Assembly: GCA_963701385.1 (NCBI GenBank)
Contig: CAVOZW010000015.1
Location: 1 to 64,000 of the forward strand
Reading direction: 5' to 3'
From: B30-G6 sp963701385
GTDB lineage: Bacteria > Desulfobacterota > Desulfobacteria > Desulfobacterales > B30-G6
DNA: 64,000 nucleotides
Positions 54,400-63,190 of this stretch are shown here, piece by piece; position 1 is the first letter of the stretch; the number at the start of each line of letters is the position of its first letter. Made by a program: the position numbers and the translations under genes. Under the pieces are notes generated by a model, which was not told the origin of the DNA, ran no database searches, and worked only from the letters and a program-made list of their open reading frames with translations.

Positions 54400-55548
54400 T
54401 CAACATCCGATATAACGCGAAATAACGATCCGCTGTACTTCCGATGTGCCTTCACCGATCTCCAGAAGTTTCTGGTCTCGGTAAAATCTTTCCACGTCAT
54501 ACTCCTTCATCAGGCCATATCCACCGTGAATCTGGACAGCATGATCTGCCACCCTGCCCATAACCTCAGAGCAGTATAGCTTGGCCATGGCGGCTTCCTT
54601 TTCAAACGGTCTTTTGCGATCCCGCAACCAGCAGGCTTTGTAGAGCAGATTTCGGGCACACTCTATCTCCATGGCGCAGTCTGCCAACTTAAAAGCAATG
54701 GCCTGAAATTTTGATATGGGCTGGTCAAACTGCCGACGTTGCTTGGCATACCTCAATCCAGATTCATATGCGCCCTGGGCGCCACCAAGTCCCATGGCAG
54801 CAATGGAAAGCCGCCCCCCATCGAGGGTCTGGAGCATCTGGTGAAAGCCGTCTCCCTTGTTCCCCAGAAGGTTCTCCTTGGGTATTCGAACATTATCAAA
54901 ATAGAGCTCTGCCGTACTGGAAGCCCGCCACATCAGTTTCCTATGCATGGGAACCGCCTTGAATCCAGGCGTTCCGTGTTCCACCAAAAAACAGGTATAC
55001 TCCGGTTTTCCATTGGCTCGCGTGCCTGTTACCGCCTGTACGGTTACGCCCAATGAAAGGTCACAGGCCGCATTGGTGATAAAAATTTTAGAGCCGTTCA
55101 AAATCCATTCATTTCCATCGCGGACGGCCGTGGTCTTACTCCCCCCGGCATCTGAACCGGCTGTCGGTTCAGTCAGACCGAAGCCCCACAGTGCTTCTCC
55201 GCTACAAAGTCTGGGGAGGTATCGTTTCTTCTGCTCATCATTTCCAAAATAGTAAAGTGGGCCAATACCCAATGAATTGCCCGCTGCAATGGTGGCGGCC
55301 TGGGACCCATCGACCCTGGCAATCTCTTCCACGGCAATGATGTAGGAAAGATAATCCAGACCCTGTCCGCCATATGTCTCGGGGACTATCATGCCAAAGA
55401 GACCGATGTCTCCCATTTTCAGAGTGATTTCGGGTGAAAACGTTTCACTTTCATCCAATTCAGCCGCGATCGGCGCAATTTCTTTCTTGGCAAACGTGCG
55501 GACCTCTTTTCGAATCATCTCTTGCTCAACGGTCAAGTCAAAATCCAC
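54400..55548 (-). CDS. Acyl-CoA dehydrogenase
   Basis: A GTG at 55548 follows GAGGAGG by about 6 nt and gives MDFDLTVEQEMIRKEV, the usual start of the family, so I used it rather than an upstream TTG. The 382 residues show GFGLTEPTAGSDAGG, the FAD-binding region, YAKQRRQFDQPI, QIHGGYGL and the catalytic-Glu segment LLEIGEGTSE. It oxidises a short- or branched-chain acyl-CoA to the enoyl-CoA with electrons to ETF. It is the first gene of the minus-strand operon; its promoter is overlapped by a palindromic operator. Confidence 0.93.
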   Translation of the reverse strand: MDFDLTVEQEMIRKEVRTFAKKEIAPIAAELDESETFSPEITLKMGDIGLFGMIVPETYGGQGLDYLSYIIAVEEIARVDGSQAATIAAGNSLGIGPLYYFGNDEQKKRYLPRLCSGEALWGFGLTEPTAGSDAGGSKTTAVRDGNEWILNGSKIFITNAACDLSLGVTVQAVTGTRANGKPEYTCFLVEHGTPGFKAVPMHRKLMWRASSTAELYFDNVRIPKENLLGNKGDGFHQMLQTLDGGRLSIAAMGLGGAQGAYESGLRYAKQRRQFDQPISKFQAIAFKLADCAMEIECARNLLYKACWLRDRKRPFEKEAAMAKLYCSEVMGRVADHAVQIHGGYGLMKEYDVERFYRDQKLLEIGEGTSEVQRIVISRYIGC

Positions 55549-55610
55549 CCCGTCCTCCTCGTTATCGGATTTACACAATTAAAAACGTGCCACGTTAAAA
55601 ACAAGAATAC

Positions 55611-55662
55611 TGAACGAGCGCTCGGTCGGATTACACTATTATTCTTTGGATCCTTTTGTCAA
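55611..55662 (-). promoter_or_regulatory. Promoter and TetR-type operator of the acyl-CoA dehydrogenase operon
   Basis: On the minus strand, TTGACA (55657-55662) and TAATAG (55636-55641) with a 15-nt spacer make a promoter. Just downstream lies GAACGAGCGCTCGGTCGG (55612-55629), a palindrome with core CGAGCGCTCG. The same core is found next to the TetR gene (55870-55879). Position right after the -10 box fits repression by blocking transcription. Confidence 0.7.
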
Positions 55663-55831
55663 CAGCTTTTTATGTAGCACCTGTCTATTCCAGACAGGTG
55701 CGATTTTGAAAATATTTATCCTATCTTCCTATTATTAAAGGATATTAATATCATGTTAATTTCTGATAAAATCAAATTCCCTCGCCTGGTTGCCCGACTT
55801 TTGCAAGGATCCCAAAAGCTTCCGGAATCGC

Positions 55832-55884
55832 TTGACAACAAAAAACAGGCCGTGATACTGTTTGTTGACCGAGCGCTCGCTCGA
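55832..55884 (+). promoter_or_regulatory. Promoter and operator of the TetR-icmF operon
   Basis: TTGACA (55832-55837) and TACTGT (55856-55861), spacer 18 nt, are followed directly by a TetR-like palindrome around GACCGAGCGCTCGCTCG (55864-55884). It shares the core CGAGCGCTCG with the site at 55616-55625, 254 bp away. Together they suggest that one regulator represses both directions. Confidence 0.7.
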
Positions 55885-55919
55885 CAATCCACATGCAGAT
55901 GGTACCCAGGAAATTATCC

Positions 55920-56585
55920 ATGGATCAACATTCAATGCGAACACCGGATGTTCCAACCCAAATCAAAAACCCTGCCTTGGTCAAACGACGACGACGGCAA
56001 ATTGTCGACGCGGCGGCAACCCTGTTTATCGCCCAGGGTTTTCACAAAACAACCACACGTCAGATCGCCAGAGCTGCTGGTTTTTCAATCGGATCACTCT
56101 ATGAGTACGTAGCATCCAAAGAAGATGTATTGTACCTGGTCTGCGAGTCAATTCATGCGGAAGTGGAAAAAGGTGTGGCAAATGCCAAGGAGCGGACCAC
56201 CGGCGGCAAAGAAGTGCTGGCTGAAGTCCTACGCGAGTTTTTTCTGGTGTGTCACCGCATGAGTGATTTGATTCTGCTGATCTATCAGGAAACGCGTTCT
56301 TTGCCGACGGTCTGGCGAAAACGTGTCCTGGAAAACGAGCTTCGGATTACCGGAATTCTCGTAGGCGTTCTGGCAGAGCTTGTCGATTCCGGGGAACTTA
56401 GGGGCCTCGATGAAAAGACCATCGAGATCATGGCTCACAATATCTCGGTCCTGGGACACATGTGGACCTTCCGAAGGTGGTTTTTGTCTAGCCATTACAG
56501 CATTGACGCTTATATTGACATTCAAACCGAGTTTATCATCAAAACAATGTCATCCCAGACAAACAATAAAGGGCAGACCCCCTAG
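55920..56585 (+). CDS. TetR/AcrR-family regulator of acyl-CoA metabolism
   Basis: 221 residues from the ATG at 55920 (AGGA with 8-nt spacing); an ATG at 55893 is also in frame. The HTH spans about residues 20-70 (RQIVDAAATLFIAQGFHKTTTRQIARAAGFSIGSLYEYVASKEDVL), and the rest is a helical ligand-binding domain. TetR proteins next to acyl-CoA genes usually bind acyl-CoA as inducer. It heads the icmF-thiolase-dehydrogenase operon and has its own matching operator upstream. Confidence 0.9.
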   Translation: MDQHSMRTPDVPTQIKNPALVKRRRRQIVDAAATLFIAQGFHKTTTRQIARAAGFSIGSLYEYVASKEDVLYLVCESIHAEVEKGVANAKERTTGGKEVLAEVLREFFLVCHRMSDLILLIYQETRSLPTVWRKRVLENELRITGILVGVLAELVDSGELRGLDEKTIEIMAHNISVLGHMWTFRRWFLSSHYSIDAYIDIQTEFIIKTMSSQTNNKGQTP

Positions 56586-56714
56586 TCTGGATGCCAAACG
56601 GGTCAATTTCATCATTTCCGGATCGTTAAACAACCCAAGGACATCGCTCAAAAGCCGACGGGTGATCCCCTTGAGATCGTGAAACTGCAAAAATTAGAGG
56701 GAATGGGAGGGATA

Positions 56715-59700
56715 ATGAGCCAAACCACCGTATATCAACCCAAGCACCCCATCAGGATTGTCACGGCAACAGCGCTTTTTGATGGCCATGACGCATCCAT
56801 CAATATCATGCGCCGGATCCTTCAGGGAACCGGTGTAGAAGTCATTCACTTGGCACACAATCGGTCCGTTGAAGAAATCGTAAAAGCGGCTATAGAGGAA
56901 GACGTCCAGGGAATTGCCGTCTCCAGTTACCAGGGCGGTCACATGGAATTCTTTAAATTCATGCTCGACCTTTTGAAACAGCAAGACGCCTCACATGTCA
57001 AGGTTTTTGGCGGAGGAGGGGGCGTAATTGTGCCGGATGAAATCAGAGAACTCGAAGCCTATGGTGTTTCAAAAATATACACCCCCGAGGATGGCGCCCG
57101 CATGGGTCTGCAAGGAATTATCAACCATATGGTAGAAATACTTGATTTTTCAACGCTCGATAAGGTCGATCTCGACATCAAGCGTCTCTCTCCTGAAAAC
57201 AGCGCCCTGGTGGCCAAAATGATAACGACCATGGAACAGACCGACGGCGGTGCTAAAAACGAACGGGCCCGTTTACTTGCGAAACTAATCCAAAAATCGA
57301 AGCAGCGGCGAATACCGGTTATCGGTATCACCGGAACTGGCGGCGCAGGCAAATCCTCTCTGACGGACGAAATCATCCTGCGGTTTCTCCTTGACATGAA
57401 AGATATCAGAATAGCGGTCATCAGCAGCGATCCTTCACGACGAAAAACCGGCGGCGCCCTGTTGGGAGATCGCATTCGTATGAATTCCATCAAGAGCGCT
57501 AGAATATACATGCGTTCACTCGCTACCCGTCAGTCATTAGCGGAAATTCCAGAGGCATTCAGCAATGTAATCCATGTGGTCAAGGCTGCAGGTTTTGATT
57601 TGATCATCGCGGAAACAGCCGGTATCGGACAGGGGGATTCGAGCATTGTAAACCTGACAGATATTTCCATTTACGTCATGACCAGCGAATTTGGCGCGGC
57701 GTCCCAGCTTGAAAAAATCGACATGCTCGATTATGCAGACCTGGTGGTCGTCAACAAGTTTGAAAAAAGGGGCGGCGAAGATGCGGTCAGGGATGTCCGC
57801 AAGCAGGTCCAGAGAAACCGGAATCTGTGGGAGTCATCCGCGCAAGAGATGCCGGTGTTTGGCACCATCGCCTCTAAATTCAACGATGACGGCGTCACAG
57901 CCCTCTATCATGCCATAATCACAGCCGTTCAAAAAAAGACCGCTGTCACCCTCAAAACCAACAGAACCATCCCCCCCGGAAAAACATCGACATCCAAAAC
58001 CATTATCATCCCGCCCGAGAGAACACGCTATCTCTCAGATATTGCCGATTGCATCCGGCGATATCACAAGCAGTCCCAAACCCAGGCAGAGCTGCTCCGC
58101 AACGCATGGCACCTGGAGCAAACCCAGAAACATATTGGAGACAGCACCGGCGCTGGCAGCGACTTGCTGGCGGAATTGAAAGCCATCGACCAGGAAATCA
58201 ACACCCGTATCAACGAAAAATCCCGTGAGTTGATCAAGGAGTGGGAAGAAGTCAAATCCGTATACAGCCAGGATGAGCTCGTCTACAAGGTCCGGGATCA
58301 AGAAATCAGAATTCCCCTCTTCACGAAATCTCTTTCCCATCAGAAAATTCCCAAAATTTCACTTCCGAATATCATTGACCCCGGAGAGGCCTATCGCTGG
58401 ATGCGAGAGGAAAATGTATCAGGACGATTTCCGTTTACCGCGGGCGTATTTCCATTAAAACGGGTCGATGAAGACCCCACGAGGATGTTTGCCGGTGAAG
58501 GGGATCCCCAGCGCACCAACAACCGATTCAAACTCCTTTCTGAAAACTACGAAGCCAAGCGGCTGTCGACAGCCTTTGACTCGGTAACCCTGTATGGGTT
58601 TGATCCTGACCGGCGCCCCGATATTTACGGCAAGGTAGGCACCTCCGGCGTCAGTATCTGTTCCCTGGACGATGTCAAAACCCTTTATCATGGATTTGAT
58701 CTGTGTGCACCCAACACATCCGTATCCATGACCATCAACGGACCTGCGCCGATAATTCTGGCGATGTTTCTCAATACAGCCATCGACGAACAAGTGGACA
58801 GGCATCGCAAGGAAACCGGACGGGAGCCTTCCCCTGAATCCTGTCTTAAAATTAAGGCGGATGTTTTTTCGAATGTCCGGGGAACCGTACAGGCGGATAT
58901 TTTAAAAGAAGATCAAGGGCAGAACACCTGCATATTTTCAATTGATTTTGCATTGAAGATGATGGGAGACATCCAGGCCTACTTCATCGAGCATCATGTT
59001 CGCAACTTTTATTCGGTTTCCATCTCAGGGTATCATATAGCAGAAGCCGGCGCCAACCCCATCACTCAACTCGCCCTCACCCTTGCAAACGGATTTACAT
59101 ACATCGAATATTACCTTTCACGGGGAATGCCCATCGATGCCTTTGCCCCTAATTTATCTTTTTTCTTTTCCAATGGAATGGACCCTGAATATACGGTCAT
59201 TGGACGGGTTGCGCGAAGAATCTGGGCCATCGCCATGCGAGATCTTTATGGTGGTTCCACACGATCTCAAAAGTTGAAATATCATATCCAGACATCGGGT
59301 AGATCGCTCCACAGTCAGGATATCCAGTTCAACGACATTCGAACGACCCTGCAAGCACTTTGCGCTGTCTACGATAACTGCAACAGCCTTCACACCAATG
59401 CCTTTGACGAGGCCATTACAACCCCCAGTCATGAATCCGTCCGCAGGGCACTCGCCATTCAGCTCATAATCAACCGGGAGTGGGGTCTGGCAAAAAATGA
59501 AAACATGATTCAGGGAAGTTATATCGTAAACGAGCTGACCCAGCTCGTGGAAGAGGCTGTCCTGGCGGAATTTGAAAGAATCAGTGAACGCGGTGGAGTC
59601 CTGGGCGCCATGGAAACAGGCTATCAGCGAAGCAAGATCCAGGAAGAATCTATCTACTACGAAGGGTTGAAGCATTCAGGGGATCTGCCCATCATCGGTG

Positions 59701-59984
59701 TCAACACCTTTCGGGAATCTGATCACGTATTTGACGAATTGAACGAGAGCGTAGAACTCTCGAGGGCCACTGTAGAAGAAAAAGAATCCCAGTTGAAACG
59801 TCTGGCTGCTTTTAAGAAACGGCATGCGAAAAAGGCTCCGGAGGCCTTGGAAAAACTTCAAAAAGTTGTTCTTTCAGGCGACAATATATTTGAAGAACTC
59901 ATGAACACGGTCAGGGTATGCAGCCTGGGCCAGATTACCCAGGCGCTGTATGATGTGGGGGGTCAGTACCGGCGCAACATGTAA
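56715..59984 (+). CDS. icmF: Fused isobutyryl-CoA mutase type B12 enzyme (IcmF)
   Basis: A 1089-residue single-chain mutase. The N-terminal ~130 residues bind cobalamin (FDGHDASINIMRRIL). The middle, ~140-400, is a MeaB-type G-protein chaperone (GITGTGGAGKSSL, TAGIGQGDSSI). The C-terminal ~600 residues are a mutase barrel with TLYGFDPDRRPDIYGK and SMTINGPAP, as in IcmF. IcmF interconverts isobutyryl-CoA and n-butyryl-CoA, or related acyl groups. Exact specificity depends on a few pocket residues that I cannot weigh here. A GGAGGG site precedes the ATG at 56715. Methylmalonyl-CoA mutase is a less likely alternative. Confidence 0.9.
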   Translation: MSQTTVYQPKHPIRIVTATALFDGHDASINIMRRILQGTGVEVIHLAHNRSVEEIVKAAIEEDVQGIAVSSYQGGHMEFFKFMLDLLKQQDASHVKVFGGGGGVIVPDEIRELEAYGVSKIYTPEDGARMGLQGIINHMVEILDFSTLDKVDLDIKRLSPENSALVAKMITTMEQTDGGAKNERARLLAKLIQKSKQRRIPVIGITGTGGAGKSSLTDEIILRFLLDMKDIRIAVISSDPSRRKTGGALLGDRIRMNSIKSARIYMRSLATRQSLAEIPEAFSNVIHVVKAAGFDLIIAETAGIGQGDSSIVNLTDISIYVMTSEFGAASQLEKIDMLDYADLVVVNKFEKRGGEDAVRDVRKQVQRNRNLWESSAQEMPVFGTIASKFNDDGVTALYHAIITAVQKKTAVTLKTNRTIPPGKTSTSKTIIIPPERTRYLSDIADCIRRYHKQSQTQAELLRNAWHLEQTQKHIGDSTGAGSDLLAELKAIDQEINTRINEKSRELIKEWEEVKSVYSQDELVYKVRDQEIRIPLFTKSLSHQKIPKISLPNIIDPGEAYRWMREENVSGRFPFTAGVFPLKRVDEDPTRMFAGEGDPQRTNNRFKLLSENYEAKRLSTAFDSVTLYGFDPDRRPDIYGKVGTSGVSICSLDDVKTLYHGFDLCAPNTSVSMTINGPAPIILAMFLNTAIDEQVDRHRKETGREPSPESCLKIKADVFSNVRGTVQADILKEDQGQNTCIFSIDFALKMMGDIQAYFIEHHVRNFYSVSISGYHIAEAGANPITQLALTLANGFTYIEYYLSRGMPIDAFAPNLSFFFSNGMDPEYTVIGRVARRIWAIAMRDLYGGSTRSQKLKYHIQTSGRSLHSQDIQFNDIRTTLQALCAVYDNCNSLHTNAFDEAITTPSHESVRRALAIQLIINREWGLAKNENMIQGSYIVNELTQLVEEAVLAEFERISERGGVLGAMETGYQRSKIQEESIYYEGLKHSGDLPIIGVNTFRESDHVFDELNESVELSRATVEEKESQLKRLAAFKKRHAKKAPEALEKLQKVVLSGDNIFEELMNTVRVCSLGQITQALYDVGGQYRRNM

Positions 59985-60063
59985 TTTTTCCGTTTCAGAA
60001 ATAGCTATTTTCCAAATTGAAACACAAAACACTAAACATTACACACCCGTTAAAGAGGTTTTT

Positions 60064-61248
60064 ATGAAAGAAGCAGTTATCGTCAGTGCGGTAAGAACAC
60101 CCCTGGGAAGCTTTAATGGCTCTTTGGCCACCATGGGAGCCACCGATTTGGGTGCCATCGTCATCGATGAATCCGTCCAGAGAGCCGGGATCGATAAAAG
60201 CCTTGTGAACGAAGTCATCATGGGGCATGTGCTACCGTGCGGGTACGGTCAGAATCCAGCCAAGCAGGCTGCCGTCAAAGCCGGAATGCCATGGGAAGCG
60301 GAATGCATCACTGTCAACAAGGTCTGCGGTTCGGCATTGAAATCGGTCATGCTGGCTGCCCAGGCAATACAAGTCGGCGACGCCGATGTCGTGGTCGCCG
60401 GTGGCATGGAAAACATGAGCATGGCCCCTTACTATCTTGAAAAGGCGCGCTTTGGCTATCGCATGGGCACGGGCGAGTTAAAGGACCACATGATCCAGGA
60501 TGGATTGTGGGACAGGGTCAATGATTTTCACATGGGAGTGTCGAACGAACGCTGTTCCCTAAAATATGGTGTCAGCAGGGAAGATCAGGATCGCTATGCC
60601 GCTGAATCGTACCGACGGTCCCTGGCGTCCATCAACAGTGGCCGATTCAAAGACGAGATAGTCCCGGTTGAAATACCCCAGCGCAAAGGCAAGTCAACGC
60701 TTTTCACCACGGATGAATGTCCCAGGGCGACCGATTATGAGGCTTTGTCGAAGATGAAACCCGCGTTTCAAAAAGATGGTGTCGGGACCGCTGGAAATGC
60801 ATCCATCATCAGCGACGGTGCGGCCGCGGTGGTGGTCATGTCGAGAGAAAAAGCCGAGGCTTTCGGATGTCGCGTCATGGCTTCAATCGGCGCCCAGGCA
60901 TCCTACGGTATCGACATGCAATATGTACTGGTGGCACCCATATGGACGATTCCCAAATGCCTTGCCAAAGAAGGCATCGACAAGGAAGCGGTCGACCTCT
61001 ACGAAATCAATGAGGCCTTCAGTGGATCGACCGTGGCGGTGCTTCGAGAACTCGGGTTGCATCCGGACAAAACAAATGTCAACGGTGGGAGCGTATCCCT
61101 GGGCCACCCCATCGGCGCAAGCGGCTGTCGAGTGCTGGTAACCTTGCTGTACGAAATGATCCGGCAGGACAAGAAAACAGGACTCGCCAGCCTGTGCCTC
61201 GGTGGTGGGGAGGCTGTGGCAATGGTTGTAAAAAATCCAGGTAGATAG
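60064..61248 (+). CDS. Acetyl-CoA acetyltransferase (thiolase)
   Basis: 394 residues from the ATG at 60064, preceded by GAGG. The nucleophile Cys88 lies in VNKVCGSALKS, and the second-half motifs NEAFS and GHPIGASGCR (His and second Cys) are intact. It cleaves or forms acetoacetyl-CoA or related 3-oxoacyl-CoA. It is encoded 79 nt after icmF on the same strand. Family assignment is secure, chain-length specificity is not. Confidence 0.95.
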   Translation: MKEAVIVSAVRTPLGSFNGSLATMGATDLGAIVIDESVQRAGIDKSLVNEVIMGHVLPCGYGQNPAKQAAVKAGMPWEAECITVNKVCGSALKSVMLAAQAIQVGDADVVVAGGMENMSMAPYYLEKARFGYRMGTGELKDHMIQDGLWDRVNDFHMGVSNERCSLKYGVSREDQDRYAAESYRRSLASINSGRFKDEIVPVEIPQRKGKSTLFTTDECPRATDYEALSKMKPAFQKDGVGTAGNASIISDGAAAVVVMSREKAEAFGCRVMASIGAQASYGIDMQYVLVAPIWTIPKCLAKEGIDKEAVDLYEINEAFSGSTVAVLRELGLHPDKTNVNGGSVSLGHPIGASGCRVLVTLLYEMIRQDKKTGLASLCLGGGEAVAMVVKNPGR

Positions 61249-61443
61249 GCTGCAAACTGTTAGGTCATAGCCGCATTACCGGGGTCCAAATGCAAGATCT
61301 AACCGTCTACAGCCTTCAGCCTAAATAACCGAAGTGGTGTCCGTCCAGAAATAGGGATTTTCGTGTTTTGCCAAGGCGGAAAGCAGCTCTAACCCGAAGA
61401 AATAGTGTGCTATTTTGAGGCGTTAAATCATGTCTTCCTACGT

Positions 61444-61479
61444 CGGCAGGGCGCGAAAAGACCATTTGTGGATGGGTAC
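61444..61479 (+). repeat. 36-nt dispersed repeat, copy 2
   Basis: Matches the minus strand of 45743-45778 at 35 of 36 bases. It lies in the 265-nt gap between the thiolase and 3-hydroxyacyl-CoA dehydrogenase genes. The upstream ~130 nt of the gap has a small hairpin (AAATAG...CTATTT, 61400-61415) and looks like part of a longer non-coding repeat, but only the 36-nt piece is shared with the other copy. Confidence 0.75.
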
Positions 61480-61513
61480 TAAGCAACTGCAACGCAACAA
61501 AGGAGAGCAAGAA

Positions 61514-62365
61514 ATGGACATAAAGACCCTTGGTGTCATCGGAGCAGGCCAGATGGGAAACGGTATCGCACAAGTGGCGGCAATGAGTGGGATGGATGTG
61601 ATCATGAGCGACATTTCCCCGGAATTTGTACAAAAAGGACTGACCACCATCACCAGAAACCTGTCGCGGAGTGTCGACAAAGGCAAACTTTCGGCAGCCG
61701 AAAAAGAATCCATCCTGGGCAGGATTTCTACCAGTACGGACCTGAAAGACATGGCCGCGGCTGATTTTGTGGTGGAGGCTGCCACCGAGAATGAAGCGTT
61801 GAAATTTAAGATATTCAAAGATCTGGACAGTGTCTGCCCCCCGCAAGCCATCCTTTCCACCAATACGTCGTCTATCCCCATCGGCCGGATTGCGTCCCAG
61901 ACCCAAAGACCGGACAAGATCATCGGAATGCATTTTATGAACCCCGTTCCGGTGATGCGGCTGGTGGAAATCATTCGCGGTCTCGCCACTTCCGATGAAA
62001 CGTTCAAGTCGACCTGGGACCTGGCGCTTAAATTCGGAAAAACCCCTGCCGAAGCCATTGATTTTCCGGGTTTCATTGCCAACAGGATTTTACTGCCCAT
62101 GATCAATGAAGCGGTCTACTGTCTCTATCACGGTGTCGGCAAAAAAGAAGATATCGACACGGTCATGAAGCTCGGTATGAATCATCCCATGGGCCCCCTG
62201 GAGCTAGCGGATCTTATCGGTCTGGACACGTGCCTGGCTGTCATGGAAACGCTTTACAACGGCTTTAATGACTCCAAGTATCGTCCCTGTCCATTGCTGC
62301 GCAAATACGTGGAAGCAGGATGGCTTGGCAGGAAAGCCGGACGCGGGTTTTACACCTACAACTAA
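61514..62365 (+). CDS. 3-hydroxyacyl-CoA (3-hydroxybutyryl-CoA) dehydrogenase
   Basis: 283 residues from the ATG at 61514 with AAGGAG upstream. The N-terminal Rossmann fold has GVIGAGQMGNGIA; then NTSSIPIGRIAS, HFMNPVPVMRLVEII with the catalytic His, and PGFIANRILLPMINEAV. It interconverts 3-hydroxybutyryl-CoA and acetoacetyl-CoA with NAD(P). Gene order with thiolase and the acyl-CoA dehydrogenase downstream makes a short-chain acyl-CoA oxidation set. Confidence 0.94.
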   Translation: MDIKTLGVIGAGQMGNGIAQVAAMSGMDVIMSDISPEFVQKGLTTITRNLSRSVDKGKLSAAEKESILGRISTSTDLKDMAAADFVVEAATENEALKFKIFKDLDSVCPPQAILSTNTSSIPIGRIASQTQRPDKIIGMHFMNPVPVMRLVEIIRGLATSDETFKSTWDLALKFGKTPAEAIDFPGFIANRILLPMINEAVYCLYHGVGKKEDIDTVMKLGMNHPMGPLELADLIGLDTCLAVMETLYNGFNDSKYRPCPLLRKYVEAGWLGRKAGRGFYTYN

Positions 62366-62431
62366 TTTTTTTCAGCCGTATTTTCCACCACGGTATATGT
62401 TGGACCGTTCGTTCAAACATAAGGAGATGGC

Positions 62432-62983
62432 ATGCCTAGAAAAAATAAAAACGCGCCCGTAACCATTGGTCAAAAAATAAAGAAAGCCAGGACGTCCAAT
62501 AAAATCACTTTCGACCAGTTGGCCAACGAAACCGGTTTCACTATCGAATATTTAAAGGACATCGAGCAAGGTAAGACAACGCCTCCCGTTGGAACGCTTC
62601 TTCAGATTGCCAGGGCCCTCAAACTCGATTCAGGTGCCTTGTTGAAAGAGGACGAATCCAAGATGAAGCGCCGGATCAAGGCCTATACCAAGCGAACCGA
62701 CCATTACGCCTATACAACCCTGACACCCGGGGCCGAAAACAAGCATTTGAAAGCCTTTATGGTGACCATCGACTCGCTTGCCGACCACCAGGGCGTTGGC
62801 TATCATCACGAGGGGGAAGAGTTCACCTATGTATTGTCCGGCCAGATAGAAATCATCGTAGGAAACCACGTTAACAAGTTGAAAACAGGTGATTCTCTTC
62901 ACTTCAATTCGGGGATCCAGCACAATCTGAAAAATACCGGAAAAGAGGAAGCAAAACTATTAGTGGTTATATATGGCCCTTAA
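62432..62983 (+). CDS. XRE-family regulator with a cupin domain
   Basis: A 183-residue protein. Residues ~10-70 are an XRE HTH (GQKIKKARTSNKITFDQLANETGFTIEYLKDIEQGK), and residues ~105-183 a cupin (GYHHEGEEFTYVLSGQIEI, HFNSGIQHNLKNTG), with His residues placed to bind a metal. Such regulators often sense small carboxylates or act in amino-acid and polyamine operons. It lies between the 3-hydroxyacyl-CoA dehydrogenase and the second acyl-CoA dehydrogenase, so it may be a second controller of this island. Confidence 0.88.
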   Translation: MPRKNKNAPVTIGQKIKKARTSNKITFDQLANETGFTIEYLKDIEQGKTTPPVGTLLQIARALKLDSGALLKEDESKMKRRIKAYTKRTDHYAYTTLTPGAENKHLKAFMVTIDSLADHQGVGYHHEGEEFTYVLSGQIEIIVGNHVNKLKTGDSLHFNSGIQHNLKNTGKEEAKLLVVIYGP

Positions 62984-63190
62984 ACGACACGTCGTATGGC
63001 CATTAAATGTAACGCAACTTTCAAAATTCGGCGAACGGGAAATGAATAATCTCCTGGCACGTTGCGAACTCGCCATTGGATCACCTTTTTCGATGCGGCG
63101 ATGGTAAAACCCGAAAGTTGAACTGTAAACCATAAACTGCTTAACGTTTATCTACAGTGGTCTATTTTCAAAGTAAAACGAGGCATCCCT

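Noticed and set aside
55579..55919. A short protein gene in the 371-nt divergent region
   Set aside because: Frames there lack ribosome sites and cover the promoters and operators.
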